Shown here in pieces: positions 55,101 through 64,000 of a DNA stretch of 64,000 bases. Source of the DNA: Zasmidium citrigriseum. Taxonomy: Eukaryota; Ascomycota; Dothideomycetes; Mycosphaerellales; Mycosphaerellaceae. Numbering within the stretch: position 1 is the stretch's first letter; each line of letters starts with the position of its first letter. Where the stretch lies: assembly GCA_002786025.1 (NCBI GenBank), contig NHNW01000001.1, positions 1,736,001-1,800,000 of the forward strand, in the 5' to 3' direction. The translations under genes and the position numbers were made by a program. Under the pieces are notes generated by a model. The model was not told the DNA's origin. It was given only the letters and a program-made list of their open reading frames with translations, and did no database searches.

Positions 55101-55873
55101 GAGGACAGGGAGGTCAACCTGGCTACAACGCAGGTGGAGGCGGAATCATAACTGGCAACTTCTCCATCACCCCTGGACAGGCTCTCGGCCTCATCGCCGG
55201 CGGCGCAGGAAGCGTCCAGACCCAGGGACAAAGCGCCTATGCGAATGGCGGGCCTGGGCAAAGCCTTGGGGGAGGTGGCGGTGCTGCTTCGGCCCTGTAT
55301 CTTGCGGGTACTCTCATGGTCGTCGCAGGAGGCGGAGGCGGCGGATCCGTGACGTACGTCAGCAATCCCAACGTCGCACTGCGTCTACGCAGCGACCCCG
55401 AGACGCATGGAGGTGGTGCGGACGACTATGGCATTACCCGATATCTCGAGGACCCTGTCACAGGGCAAGTCCTCTCGACCGCTTATGGTGGTCGAACGTC
55501 CACGCCCACTGTGCCTGGCCCCGCGGCCGGTGGGAGCGCCTCGGGGACCTATCAATTTGGTCTCAGGGGCGCCAATGCAAATGGCCGGGTCGGCGGGAGT
55601 GGGGTGCAGAATCAACGCGACACGCGTGCGTCCTATGGCGGCGGCTCTGGAGGTGGCGGCGGGGGTTATTATGGTGGCGGAGGAGGGGCGTTTGTCTCTT
55701 ACCAGCGGACTGCGAATGGGGGGACGACTTTGATCGACGCCCCGGCTACCGGGGGCGGTGGGACGAGTTATGTGGCTCCTGGTGTGAATGGGTCTATTCC
55801 TGAGTTTGTCCTCAATGCGCAGAGGACGAATGTTAATCGGGGGCCAGGGTCTGTCATTCTATACTTTAGTTGA
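52140..55873 (+). CDS. Large secreted repeat adhesin-like protein with C-terminal glycine-rich domain
   Basis: Exons 52140-52362 and 52422-55873 (59-bp intron) code 1224 residues. A signal peptide (MLWSRVVFAATAPFVLAQA) leads to about 13 repeats of 35-45 residues with the pattern (Y/C)VT-x2-(I/W)-x-(G/S)G-x4-TTT-L-x2-PSGT-x-PGT-I-G-(I/V)-I-x-P. The first three have an S-Y-W-TGT form as in yeast flocculin-type repeats, and six later ones are preceded by CxxC. A Ser/Thr-rich linker of about 220 residues, two more repeats and a CTSAYTLTGS segment follow. The last 270 residues are a glycine-rich domain (AGGQGGQPG, GGGGAASALY, GGGGGSVTYV, GGGSGGGGGGYYGGGGG, GGGGTSYV) like that called Gly_rich in Pfam and found in ALK-type receptors. 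It has no GPI signal. The likely role is cell-surface adhesion or matrix formation. Confidence 0.78.
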
Positions 55874-56107
55874 GGAGACGTTTCTGGACGATGGAGATGC
55901 GAGAGGCTTGTTGATGGAATAATGAGAGTGCAGTGGTAGGGTGTGAGTTTGTGGGTTCGCGGATTGGACTTCTCTTCTTGCTAGTGCAGCCTTATCGAAA
56001 TGAGATATTGCAAGTGCTACTTTTCAGTAGCATAATCGGCACGACCCCTCACGACCAGCACGAGACCACCAGACACATCCTTTTCACAAGCAGCAACCAA
56101 ATCCACC

Positions 56108-57067
56108 ATGGCCCTAGATGATTGGACCGCTGGCCATCGCGCTGTGCAGACGGATCGTGCCTTGCGTCAGGAGGCGGAGAGACTCATGAAACAGCAGAGT
56201 GCCGTATGTAAAGTGGATTGTATGAGAGCATGCTGAGCTGATTGTCTGCTTGTAGGCGACTAGCATCTTGACGATGATCGAGGGCTCACTTGAAGTGAAC
56301 ATTAGGCTGTAACTGGCTTAGCATATGACAAGCTGCAGTCACGGGTTTGTGGGTATTTCTGGCCCGCTCTGGCTACTTCCTCCTTAGAGAGACAATGAAT
56401 GACTTGCTTGTCTTCTGACTTTGAGTGGCTTCACCAACACGGTGTCCCTTCTGGCGCTCCAAGCGATCCAACAAGGCGATATTCGTCACGACGCGCAGAT
56501 CAAGCTTTTCAAAGAGAGGGCCGAGAAGAAGAACCACCTGATAGTAAATTTTGGCATGTGACTGCCAAGCTATTGTCACGTGGTTAAAGGTTTGTCTTGC
56601 TGCTTCCTTACTTAGACAGACAATCAATGGCTTGCTTGACTTCTGACTTTGAGTGAATTTGAAGTCACAAGAGGCGATCGACGAGGCCCAGCAGCGACTC
56701 AACAACGCGGAGGCCATGATACCAAACCTCAAAGAACGCATCAACGGTAATGTCATCTCCATCGGCAATGGTAGGCAGCACTTACTTATGGCTTGTAGCA
56801 TTCAATACTGGAATTGGGGCCTTCCGAAAGGCGATGTTGCCGAGCGCGATCCAGAACACCATACTGCTCGACGTAGATAATATGAAGACTTCGGATGCCG
56901 ACACCATCGCCAAGCACTTCCAGCAACTTGAGGAGCATGCGGACAAGCACGTGCAGGAGAAGCACACTAACACTAGGCTGGAGCAGGCGGGAAAGCACGT
57001 CAGTGTGACCTCCTTCTTCCGCTCAAACCCGAAGATTAGCTCTCTCTACGAGAGCACGCGAGTCTAA
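56108..57067 (+). CDS. Small coiled-coil protein of unknown function, five exons
   Basis: Best model: exons 56108-56203, 56306-56352, 56426-56543, 56674-56746 and 56799-57067, 200 residues, all phases consistent. The protein is helical and charged: RALRQEAERLMKQQS, SLLALQAIQQGDIRHDAQIK, EAQQRLNNAEAMIPNLKERI, AFNTGIGAFRKAMLPSAIQ, HFQQLEEHADKHVQEKH, ending VTSFFRSNPKISSLYESTRV. No family was recognised; heptad-like stretches suggest coiled coils. The second exon is uncertain: an alternative of 39 nt (56256-56294, ATSILTMIEGSLE) plus 14 nt (56339-56352) also keeps frame. Introns 2 and 3 share a block of about 52 bp (see findings). ATG at 56108 lies in a CCACC-ATG context. Confidence 0.55.
56378..56655 (+). 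repeat. Two copies of a ~52-bp block inside neighbouring introns
   Basis: Positions 56378-56427 and 56603-56655 both run CTTCCT-x-CTTAGA-x-AGACAAT-x-AATG-x-CTTGCTTG-x-CTTCTGACTTTGAGTG. About 85% of positions match by eye. They end in the 3' parts of two introns of the coiled-coil gene. Confidence 0.7.
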
Positions 57068-57523
57068 GCCATTAGAGGGCTTGTCGTACTCTTAGCCCTT
57101 GCTCGAGGAAGTTGGGGATTGCTAGAGGCATCTTCCACTTTGACCGGAACACCGAGGGTAGCTCCTGCGTCGGCCAAGCGACCCGCTGGTATGGCTCCGG
57201 TTGCGTCTTCAGAGGATAAGAACGTGGAGGTGGCAGATGAGGGCGCATCCCGCCATACCTATCCCTCGCCTGAGGAGGAACAGTCTCGAGCCAGACACAA
57301 CCAAAAGTAATCTTTGTAGACTAGCAGCTCGAGCCCCTGGAACCAAGGCGATATGCATTCGTCAATGGAGCAGCACCTAGACTCATTCACTCTTGCACAA
57401 TTTATCATTCGCAAGCAAAGCTCTTTGGCATCATGGAAGACAGCCTGGACTCATGGTCTGCGAGAAGCCCCAGCTTCATTAATGGCTTGAGGACTCCATC
57501 GTCCTCTAAGCTAGGGATCAAAC
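57068..57523. other. Intergenic with dispersed repeat
   Basis: 456 bp holding repeat copy 2 (57102-57161) and a 63-codon open frame (57119-57310) whose first residues echo the minus-strand frame at the other repeat copy. That echo follows from the repeat and is not evidence of a gene. The promoter of the RING-H2 gene must be in the last 150 bp. Confidence 0.4.
57102..57161 (+). repeat. Dispersed 60-bp repeat, copy 2
   Basis: Matches the reverse complement of 18740-18799 at 58 of 60 positions. It lies 35 bp after the stop of the coiled-coil gene. The mismatches are transitions, compatible with light RIP or ordinary drift. Confidence 0.75.
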
Positions 57524-58837
57524 ATGCCGCCACGCCGTAGACAACCTCCCACAGGTCCTCGACCCAAAGCCGGTGACCTTATCCTCCACCGCACACGCAC
57601 AACCGCCGACATCTTGATCATCTGGTCAATCCAGTCTCTGCCACAAGAGACCATCCAAGTCCTCTCCTGGAACCGCATCCGCAGCCAACACATAAACCGC
57701 ATACGCAGTCTCGTTTCCTCAGACGCCTCCGCAGAAGACTGCATCCGCGCATTCGTCAACAGAATCGTTCGACCGCTTCTACGAAACCCGCAGGCGAGCG
57801 ATTTGGGACAAGTCCAGAATCTCGGGGACATCCTCGGCAACGGGGGCGAAGTATTCTTCAAGCCGTGGGCGGAGAGCGTGAGGAAGATCTTGAATGGCGA
57901 TCGCTGTAATGTACCGTTTTGTGGGGATGGGTTTGTGAATTGCACGGTAGCGGAGTTCTTGAGGCGCTGGCCGATGTTTGAGCGAGGGATTGGAGTCAGG
58001 ACGAGGGAGTGGTTGAGAGGGGGGAGAAGGGTGCTGTGTCCACAGTGTCAGGGGGTTGAGGAGGTGAGATGGTATATCCGGAATGTTGTTGAAGGAGAAC
58101 AAGGAAGGGCCGAGGGTGGGAGGGCGTTGAATGAAGTGAGGAGGGAGTTGGGGTATACGATGATCGATGAGAACGATATGCTAGGACGACAGCTTGGAGC
58201 TGCTGGTCCTTCGTCCGGACTAGGGGCTCAAAGTCGGCATGATGTTGATGAGGGTGGCTGGGAAGTTTGGCCTGAGGCGATGACACCCACAGGTGCGCCT
58301 TCCTCGTCCAACACCAACGCACCTTCCAACGACGGATGGCAACACTGGCCCGAAGCAACTCATCCAACAGACCACCAACCTCACCAAACAACTCCAACAG
58401 CATCCTCATCATCCAACCCAAACCCAACACCATCCTCTTCCAACACCAATCCCAACAACCTCTGGCAGGATTGGGCCCAAGCACCAGAAACCGACCCCTG
58501 GCAAGCCTTCGAACACTGGCCCGAAGCCCTCAACCCCCCAACCCGCCACTCCGGCTGGGAACATTTCCCCGAAGCACTCGACCCCAATTCCACACCAAAC
58601 TTCACACCCGCCAGCAATTCCACAATAACCAACCTCATCCGAGGCAAGGCAACGAAAACCCAAGCCGATGAGCCGGAGAACGAATGCCACATCTGCATTC
58701 AAGGTTATGTCGAAGGACAGACGACGATGTACCTGCCGTGTGGGCATTACTTCCATGAGGATTGTGTGGTGCTGTGGTTGAAGACTTCGGGAAAGTGTCC
58801 CGTTTGTAGTTTGGGGGTTGAGGAGGGTGGGAAGTGA
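57524..58837 (+). CDS. RING-H2 protein with tryptophan repeats, probable E3 ubiquitin ligase
   Basis: 437 residues, intronless; ATG in an AAAC-ATG context. The C-terminal RING-H2 is C388, C391, C406, H408, H411, C414, C425, C428 (core LPCGHYFHEDCVVLWL), so E2 binding and ubiquitin transfer are likely. The N-terminal 190 residues form an uncharacterised helical domain with a CPQC pair (about residue 170). The middle region carries five spaced units: WEVWPEAMTP, WQHWPEATHP, WQDWAQAPETDP, FEHWPEALNP and WEHFPEALDP. The linkers between them are Ser/Asn/Pro/Thr-rich. I know no named fungal E3 with this layout. No membrane helix or signal peptide is visible, so the protein is probably cytosolic or nuclear. 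Confidence 0.8.
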   Translation: MPPRRRQPPTGPRPKAGDLILHRTRTTADILIIWSIQSLPQETIQVLSWNRIRSQHINRIRSLVSSDASAEDCIRAFVNRIVRPLLRNPQASDLGQVQNLGDILGNGGEVFFKPWAESVRKILNGDRCNVPFCGDGFVNCTVAEFLRRWPMFERGIGVRTREWLRGGRRVLCPQCQGVEEVRWYIRNVVEGEQGRAEGGRALNEVRRELGYTMIDENDMLGRQLGAAGPSSGLGAQSRHDVDEGGWEVWPEAMTPTGAPSSSNTNAPSNDGWQHWPEATHPTDHQPHQTTPTASSSSNPNPTPSSSNTNPNNLWQDWAQAPETDPWQAFEHWPEALNPPTRHSGWEHFPEALDPNSTPNFTPASNSTITNLIRGKATKTQADEPENECHICIQGYVEGQTTMYLPCGHYFHEDCVVLWLKTSGKCPVCSLGVEEGGK

Positions 58838-59090
58838 TGGGAGACAGGACCAGACGGTAGAGAGGAAGGCAGTTATACATTCGTAGTCGGTATTCATTCG
58901 TCCTTTCGTACAGGTAGTAAACAGTTAAGTGGTAGTCCTAGTCGCATCATGGTATCTCGTAAAACACAAAAGTCCCGCTCTTTTATCGCTCAATCGCAAG
59001 TTCCAAAGAGATCCAGTCCCAAGTCGGTCAGTCATTCATATCCATCACACATCATGTCTCACAAACACAAAAAAAATCCTTCTTCCTTCC

Positions 59091-60713
59091 TCAAACAGCA
59101 ACCATCCTCCCGGCCGCCATCGGAACGGCGGGCACAGCCATCGGCATACTCTGCGGCCTGGCACTCTCCTTTACGGCCTGCTGCTTCAAGAACTCAATCG
59201 GATTCGATTTGTTCCGTCGATGCAATTGGCTTTTCTTGGTCGCCATCTCGACAAAACTCTTCCTCTTCGACATGCGTTTCGGTGTCGTGAGAACTGTCGA
59301 ATCGGGGCGAACATCGTCGACTGCCTCATCAATATCTTGGAGAAGATCTGAGTCCCGCGAGATGATCCGACTGAAGTGCGTGTCGATCATCTCCGTCACA
59401 TCTTCGCTGCACGAGGTGCGGACGCTGTCTCGACTAGCCACGGAGATGTGCGGCAGGAGAGATAGGTAGGTCCGTCGGCAGTCCTGCAGGGACATGCGTT
59501 GCGAGGTCGAGGAGGTGAGACGTTCGGCGAGGAGGCGAGCGACGGTGACTCGGTGCGAGCGCAGTTGGCACAGTTCCCAGGCCCAGAGGTGTTTCTGCAT
59601 AAGGTTGTGATCGTTGGCCAGCGAGGACTTAAAGTACGTTGGAGGATGGTGGCCCGAGCATGTCCCTGCATTGTGGCGGAAGGTGAAGCCGCAGTGCTGG
59701 TTGAGATTGACGGATTGGAGGTGGCGCTCAAGATCTTTCTCGTTGGCGAAGTAGATCATGCATTCATCGCATCGGTGACGCTTTTCATTGAAGTCCATGG
59801 AGTGTTCGCCGATATGTTGGGCGAGCTCATCACCTTCGGCATTGAAGGTCTCGCCGCAAAGATCGCAAGACTCCGTCTTGGATTCCGATGCTGGTCGCCT
59901 CAGGAGCTTCTTGACGAACGTCATTGTCTGCTCCACTACCTCGTCATCCACCTCGTCGTCCAACTTCGAGTCTCGTACTGGCTTCTTCTGGTTCCATGAG
60001 AGGTCGCCATCGTAGATCCAGTACTGCTGCGATGTCGACTGGCTTGCTGAATGTCTGTAGGCACGATCAATCTCGGGTGCCGGGCCCATTGAAGCCTGAA
60101 TCATTCCATCACAACCACCAAGCCCGCTTGCTAGGTGTTTCGGAAGTTGATTGGCTGGGAACTCCTCGCCACACTCGGGACAGGGCTCTCTATGATCGTT
60201 ATGTCGTTGTTGGACGTGGCGTTCCCGCTTCTCCTTCGTTTCGAAAACCTTATCGCAGGTAGGGCAAGGGAATTTTGATGTTCCTGCACAAGCCTGAACG
60301 TGCTCTCGAAGACGAAACGATGTTGAATACGATTTGCCACACGAGCAGCAGAATCTGCCGGCTGGATCTTTGCCGAGATCGCAATGCAGATGCCTTTCGA
60401 GGATTGAGGGTGTGTATTCTTCAGCGATGCCAGAGTCTCGTTTGATCGATGCTTCCCCAGAAAGCAGCTGTGCAGCCATTCGGTGGAACTCAGCCGGATC
60501 GACGTTTTCATCGGTAGTGGAGAAGTGAAAGCCTGGTAGTAGTATCGATTCGTTGGGTTCGTTTGGCGGCGTTGCGGGCATCAGACTCTCCTCTGATGAT
60601 GTTGGCGACATGGTCAGAGATGGCATATCGTTTCGCAGTGGCCAATTATCCTCATCGAAGGAGAATGCCCTCTCCTCCAAAATCAGGCCATTGCGCTTCG
60701 GGGAGCGAGGCAT
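59091..60713 (-). CDS. C2H2 zinc-finger protein
   Basis: 540 residues, intronless. The ATG at 60713 gives MPRSPKRNG; eight further in-frame codons upstream lack an ATG. Fingers, with approximate residues: FCCSCGKSYSTSFRLREHVQAC (125-146), FPCPTCDKVFETKEKRERHVQQRH (152-175), REPCPECGEEFPANQLPKHL (178-198), ESCDLCGETFNAEGDELAQHIGEH (280-305) and HRCDECMIYFANEKDLERHLQ (about 315). The fourth and fifth have a longer loop than classical C2H2. The C-terminal third is Ser-rich with a KRMSKRKSF basic stretch that could be a nuclear signal. Function unknown; it may be a transcription regulator or an RNA/DNA-binding adaptor. Confidence 0.75.
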   Translation of the reverse strand: MPRSPKRNGLILEERAFSFDEDNWPLRNDMPSLTMSPTSSEESLMPATPPNEPNESILLPGFHFSTTDENVDPAEFHRMAAQLLSGEASIKRDSGIAEEYTPSILERHLHCDLGKDPAGRFCCSCGKSYSTSFRLREHVQACAGTSKFPCPTCDKVFETKEKRERHVQQRHNDHREPCPECGEEFPANQLPKHLASGLGGCDGMIQASMGPAPEIDRAYRHSASQSTSQQYWIYDGDLSWNQKKPVRDSKLDDEVDDEVVEQTMTFVKKLLRRPASESKTESCDLCGETFNAEGDELAQHIGEHSMDFNEKRHRCDECMIYFANEKDLERHLQSVNLNQHCGFTFRHNAGTCSGHHPPTYFKSSLANDHNLMQKHLWAWELCQLRSHRVTVARLLAERLTSSTSQRMSLQDCRRTYLSLLPHISVASRDSVRTSCSEDVTEMIDTHFSRIISRDSDLLQDIDEAVDDVRPDSTVLTTPKRMSKRKSFVEMATKKSQLHRRNKSNPIEFLKQQAVKESARPQSMPMAVPAVPMAAGRMVAV

Positions 60714-61953
60714 CTTTAACTCGACAGCAAGAAACAAAACAGATAAGAAAACAGGTTGCGGCAGATGAAAGGCTTTTCAGAAGCTGCCAGGTCAGCAGGA
60801 TCAGGTTGGTTGCTGACACCGAAGCAAGGGAGCTTCAGCCAAAAGGCAGATTGGCAGACCACGAAACAGCTTGCGTCGGTTTCCGAGCAGGTGCGTGGGA
60901 TGTGGTGAGAGTAAATAAGGACTGGCATAAGCAAGGCCCGCGGGCCTCGTACAGGGAATCCTACCGTCCGTCATGCTCCGCACTGTGCACGATTGCAAGG
61001 CCTGTCATCGACCCCAGGATCGGGAGGCAGCAAGGTTCGTGGGTGGGAGGACTAGAAGTGCCGCGTGCCATGGAAACGGGCATGGGCAGGTCGAAAGCGG
61101 GCGGTTTGGCGTGTCCGGTGAGACAGATGACAGCAGAACGAGCAGGTTGGAGGAGCGCAGGCCGCGGGCTGGCCGAGGACAGGCAGAAAATGGGAACAAA
61201 CAAGCTCTCGGCAAGGCTCGCGTGACTGCGGCGGCGATCTCGACGCAGCTGTGTCTTGCATCATCCACGGCTGCGAGTTGTGAGGCATGCCGGCGAGTGT
61301 ACTCCGCGCCCTGCCTGGCCACGCGGTGGTGTGGGAGCCGTCTGCTGTCTGGTTCGCCGACTGCTGCTTCAGACTTTCGAAGGCTGAAAATAGGCGACCG
61401 CTGGGTTGCTGGGCGCACGACTCGTGACTCGCATTCGCTCAATTCGTTGCTTGCATTGGCCGTTGATGCGGAGTCGACGGAGTTTCTGTGCATTCTGTCG
61501 CTTGCTCAGCATCGCAATGGCCGGTGTGGCTGTCGAGGTAGTGGTGGCAGAGGCAGATCGAAGATCAAGCGCGGGAGAAGTGGCCGCAGCAGCAAATCCT
61601 TCGCTGCCAGGTACCAGCCCTACAATGCACTTCCTCTCACTTCATCTCCTGCCCATCCGGCGCAGCGGTACTATGACAGTATCGTTGTTCATTATTGTCT
61701 TCATCCATCCCGCCCTGCAACACATCCTCATCTCCAGGACCAGTCCGCGACGTCGTTCCCCAAAGCATGGCCGCCTCGCCCTCCGTTACCAAAATATCTG
61801 GTAGCGAGCGAACTCTATCGTCTTCTGCGCGCGATGGCCGTCTCGCCGAATGGCAAGTGGAGCCCGCCGTTGGACACAACGCCTCTGACCGTATCGCCTG
61901 ACCGAGGCCGCCATGCCAATGCCACCGCCATGACGAGGCAGTCTACGCAAACA
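60714..61953. other. Intergenic, C2H2 upstream region
   Basis: 1.24 kb with no convincing gene. A plus-strand frame without stops runs from 60973 to 62337 (454 codons), but its composition (Arg/Ser/Pro/Cys-rich, no domain) is that of a chance GC-rich frame, and a spliced gene in another frame fits better from about 61954 on. The core promoter for the C2H2 gene lies in the left 200 bp. Confidence 0.35.
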
Positions 61954-62525
61954 TGCTCACTCCGCCGCCTCCTGCTATTTCGCACTGCTCACAAAACACA
62001 CACCACCGCAGTCGCAGGAAACACGCGGCTGTCAATGCGGCTCTGCGACTGTCACGGCCCCTCCCTGCACCTGCCAGCCCGTCGACAACCTCCTCCCGGC
62101 AACAAAAAGCCAGCTCGGCCGCAGAAGAAATTTCGAAGGCGTGTCACCTGGCCGGTTCCTGGAAACCGCCAGCCCGCCTTCCCGAAGCGACTTCGAGATC
62201 GAGCGAAACGAGCAGGTACGTACCGATGTGCCTGGCCTCGTATGTTTCACTCTCCTGAAACATGCCATGATGACCACCCCCTCCCGGTCTGCTTCCTCAT
62301 CGCACCGCCAACGCGGCTTACGCGCATGTCGAAATAGAACAGCCTCGCGAACGGACCTTTCTTGTCGCGCCGCTGCCGTCGCTGAAGAAAGTGGGCTCTG
62401 CGCTGAGGGTTCGGCCGGGTAGTTCGGCGGAGGAAGCCGCAAGGAGGTGAGTTGGCCTGGAGATCGACTAATCCTGCCTCCATCGACAATCGACGAGAGA
62501 CATCTACGATGCGATGATGTCGTGA
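61954..62525 (+). CDS. Candidate small spliced gene, unknown
   Basis: Three 3' exon segments fit together well: an exon ending at 62215 (frame reads FEGVSPGRFLETASPPSR, then SDFEIERNEQ), intron 62216-62342 (GTACGT..ACAG), exon 62343-62446 (PRERTFLVAPLPSLKKVG...), intron 62447-62497 (GTGAGT, CTAAT branch, GAG acceptor), and a last exon ending DIYDAMMS at a TGA (62523-62525). The 5' part is uncertain. An ATG at 61954 (MLTPPPPAISH) can reach the first frame across a possible 49-bp intron (62030-62078), or the gene may start further upstream. I do not recognise the protein. Confidence 0.35.
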
Positions 62526-63404
62526 ACTGGTTCGTATAGTCGTTGTATATAACGGCATGACAGCATCGCCGGCGTTGCGCTCGCCTTACCGCCGTTTCAT
62601 CAGGCGCTGTTATAACCGTTGGCTCTCGTAGATGGTGATGGTACGCTGGAGAGAAGAGGTCCAACGGTAATGACAGCATACCGTCTTCAGACGTGCAGGA
62701 GACTGTGAGTACTTCTGGCGCTGACGTCGGCCATGACATGATCGAACGATTGAAAAGAATTGACTGCCCCATTGTGTAGGTATTTCACCAAAACGACGGC
62801 TCCCTTGAGCGCCGCTGCAGCTTTTAGGAGGTTCACACTCAGATCTCAGCCAGCGTACCGACGATGCCCTTCGATAGCTTGCGACGCGGCAATCTACAGG
62901 ACTATCGTGCGGTCGCAGCAGCCGCCTGCACTCTCAGATCGAGCGATTCGAACAGCTCGCAGAGCAACGGAACGGAAGAGGACAGCTGTTTCTCCTGTAG
63001 ATTGTGGGGGCCGCTCAATCGCTCAGCTTGCCTTACTATCAGCGACACTGCATGGGGCTCGTTGAGCGCTTAGAGAACGTGAGCTCGAGCAAGACCATGA
63101 TCAAACCCTGGCTAAGAAATGAGATGCGAGAAACTACTGCCTCGCCTACTTCCTATCAGGTGAAGTCATAAGCTGCTTATTTTCATTTCTATTTTATTGG
63201 TTTCCCAGAGTATCCTCATACCAGAACTTCTTATTGAAAGACCCGATCAGAACACCTGCAAATGTCAAGACTGCCAAGAGAAGAACTGATTTCGGTACGA
63301 AGGTGCGGTCTGATGGATTCCTCTCGTACAACTTTACGAAGTCTTCTTCCCCTTTCCTAGCGATTATCTACACTCGCAAGAACAACAGACCGTCAACCAC
63401 AACC
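62526..63404. other. Intergenic
   Basis: 879 bp. ORFs at 62760-63065 and 62864-63073 are alternative frames of one another without domains. A/T-rich sequence near 63178-63195 (TATTTTCATTTCTATTTTATTG) may belong to the promoter of the last gene. Nothing else is supported. Confidence 0.35.
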
Positions 63405-63784
63405 ATGCACCTCCTCACCATCCTCCCCATCCTACTCACCCTAACCAAGGCCTACCCACCCAACCCCAAAGACCCCTCTTCATTCTGCGCAACCCCATCA
63501 CACCGCACTGCAAAGACCTCTCCCCAGACACCAACCTCATCTGCCCGGCCAACGAATACAGACAATGCCACCACCTGCGGAGGACCTCACACACCTGGGA
63601 GTGGAAGTGCTGTTGTGCGCCTGGGGCTTGCGAGCCTTTCACGCTGCCGCGACAAAGTGTGCCGAATGCTATGATGGAGGGGTGTGTGGATTTTGAGGAG
63701 AGGGAGTGTAGGAATGGGGAGGAGAGGAAGTGTTGGACGGTTTTGGGGAGAGCGGAGAGGTGTTGTTGTATTAAGACGTTGTGA
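63405..63784 (+). pseudogene. Small secreted cysteine-rich protein gene, frameshifted
   Basis: An ATG at 63405 opens a signal peptide (MHLLTILPILLTLTKAYP) in one frame. From about 63475 the protein-like sequence continues in another frame to a TGA at 63782-63784, with about 13 Cys, including CCC clusters, spread over 90 codons. The change falls near the C4 run at 63474-63477, where one missing C would explain it. In the signal-peptide frame, the ORF continues to 63674 but loses the Cys pattern. It looks like a candidate secreted effector-type or defence-type protein that is either a recent pseudogene or a sequence-error case. No family was recognised. Confidence 0.5.
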
Positions 63785-64000
63785 GAGTGTGGGGATGGGG
63801 CTTTTGCGGTTTGAGAGTTTTGGGATTAGAGGTGGGTGGGCGTAGGGCAATACAAGAGGTCAGCTGGATTCATTGGTACTGTGTGGACTGAAGCTGATTT
63901 TTTGTGTAGGCTTGAATGACTTCGAAAGCTCGACCAATCGACGCATCGCTGGTAGTCAGCAAAATATCTACCGATACACACAGGGGGAAAATGAGGAAAG

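Noticed and set aside
55000..55803. 267-codon ORF rich in Arg/Trp/Gly
   Set aside because: Alternate frame of the adhesin glycine-rich domain (GGN codons read as Arg/Trp).
60973..62337. 454-codon plus-strand ORF
   Set aside because: Arg/Ser/Cys/Pro-rich with no domain, no plausible fold, and other frames are open over long stretches; GC-rich chance frame.
62032..62772. 246-codon minus-strand ORF
   Set aside because: Antisense to the candidate spliced exons, no domain, random composition.
1..64000. tRNA, rRNA, telomeric or CRISPR sequences
   Set aside because: No T-loop/A-box combinations, rRNA motifs, TTAGGG arrays or spaced direct repeats were noticed, though tRNAs cannot be fully excluded without a scan.

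Overview
This is 64 kb of nuclear DNA from a filamentous ascomycete. The evidence is short GT-AG introns (mostly 44-75 bp) with CTRAC/CTAAT-like branch sites, a HET-domain gene, a Zn2Cys6 regulator beside an MFS pump, a palF/RIM8 arrestin, GH3 and GH17 enzymes, and roughly balanced GC. A dothideomycete (Mycosphaerellales-like) is my guess, but no marker in the window proves it. No viral genes, CRISPR arrays, rRNA or tRNA genes were recognised.

Layout, left to right. 1-849: 3' end of the U1 snRNP factor gene PRP39. 1635-5790: two tandem, multi-exon paralogues of an unrecognised membrane-anchored/secreted family; the first copy carries a -1 frameshift at a T run. 5958-6287 (-): a three-exon COX23 gene whose exons are too short to show as a long ORF. 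6855-9002: PSH1-like RING E3. 9437-11014 (-): UBX5/UBXN7-type Cdc48 adaptor. 11494-16089 (-): YOR1-type ABCC transporter. 16090-19613: gene-poor, with one copy of a 60-bp dispersed repeat. 19614-21477: secreted GH17 glucanase with a But2-type C-terminus. 21897-23347: five-exon beta-propeller-like protein. 24735-26165: ornithine decarboxylase with an AUG-free spliced leader. 26442-28421 (-): HET protein. 29633-30755: HIS1. 31241-33790: CSC1/OSCA channel. 34420-37005: membrane-anchored GH3 beta-glucosidase. 37159-37548 (-): small ABM-fold protein. 37788-39852 (-): Zn2Cys6 regulator, then (in its upstream gap) a 3 x 20-bp repeat, then 40514-42364 (-): TRI12-like MFS pump. 43605-46166 (-): palF/RIM8. 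47517-48302: Ure2-like GST. 48303-52139: gene-poor, with a decayed two-exon gene and an 18-bp minisatellite. 52140-55873: a 1224-residue repeat adhesin ending in a glycine-rich domain. 56108-57067: coiled-coil protein with two related intron sequences, followed by the second copy of the dispersed repeat. 57524-58837: RING-H2 protein with W-x-x-W/F-P-E-A repeats. 59091-60713 (-): C2H2 protein. 60714-63404: mostly non-coding, with one candidate small spliced gene. 63405-63784: a frameshifted Cys-rich small secreted protein gene.

Most genes are unrelated housekeeping, wall or transport genes rather than a biosynthetic cluster. The most plausible functional neighbourhood is the Zn2Cys6 regulator, its repeat-bearing upstream region and the co-oriented MFS pump. 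All exon coordinates were worked out by hand from reading frame, splice signals and paralogue alignment; no search or RNA data were available.
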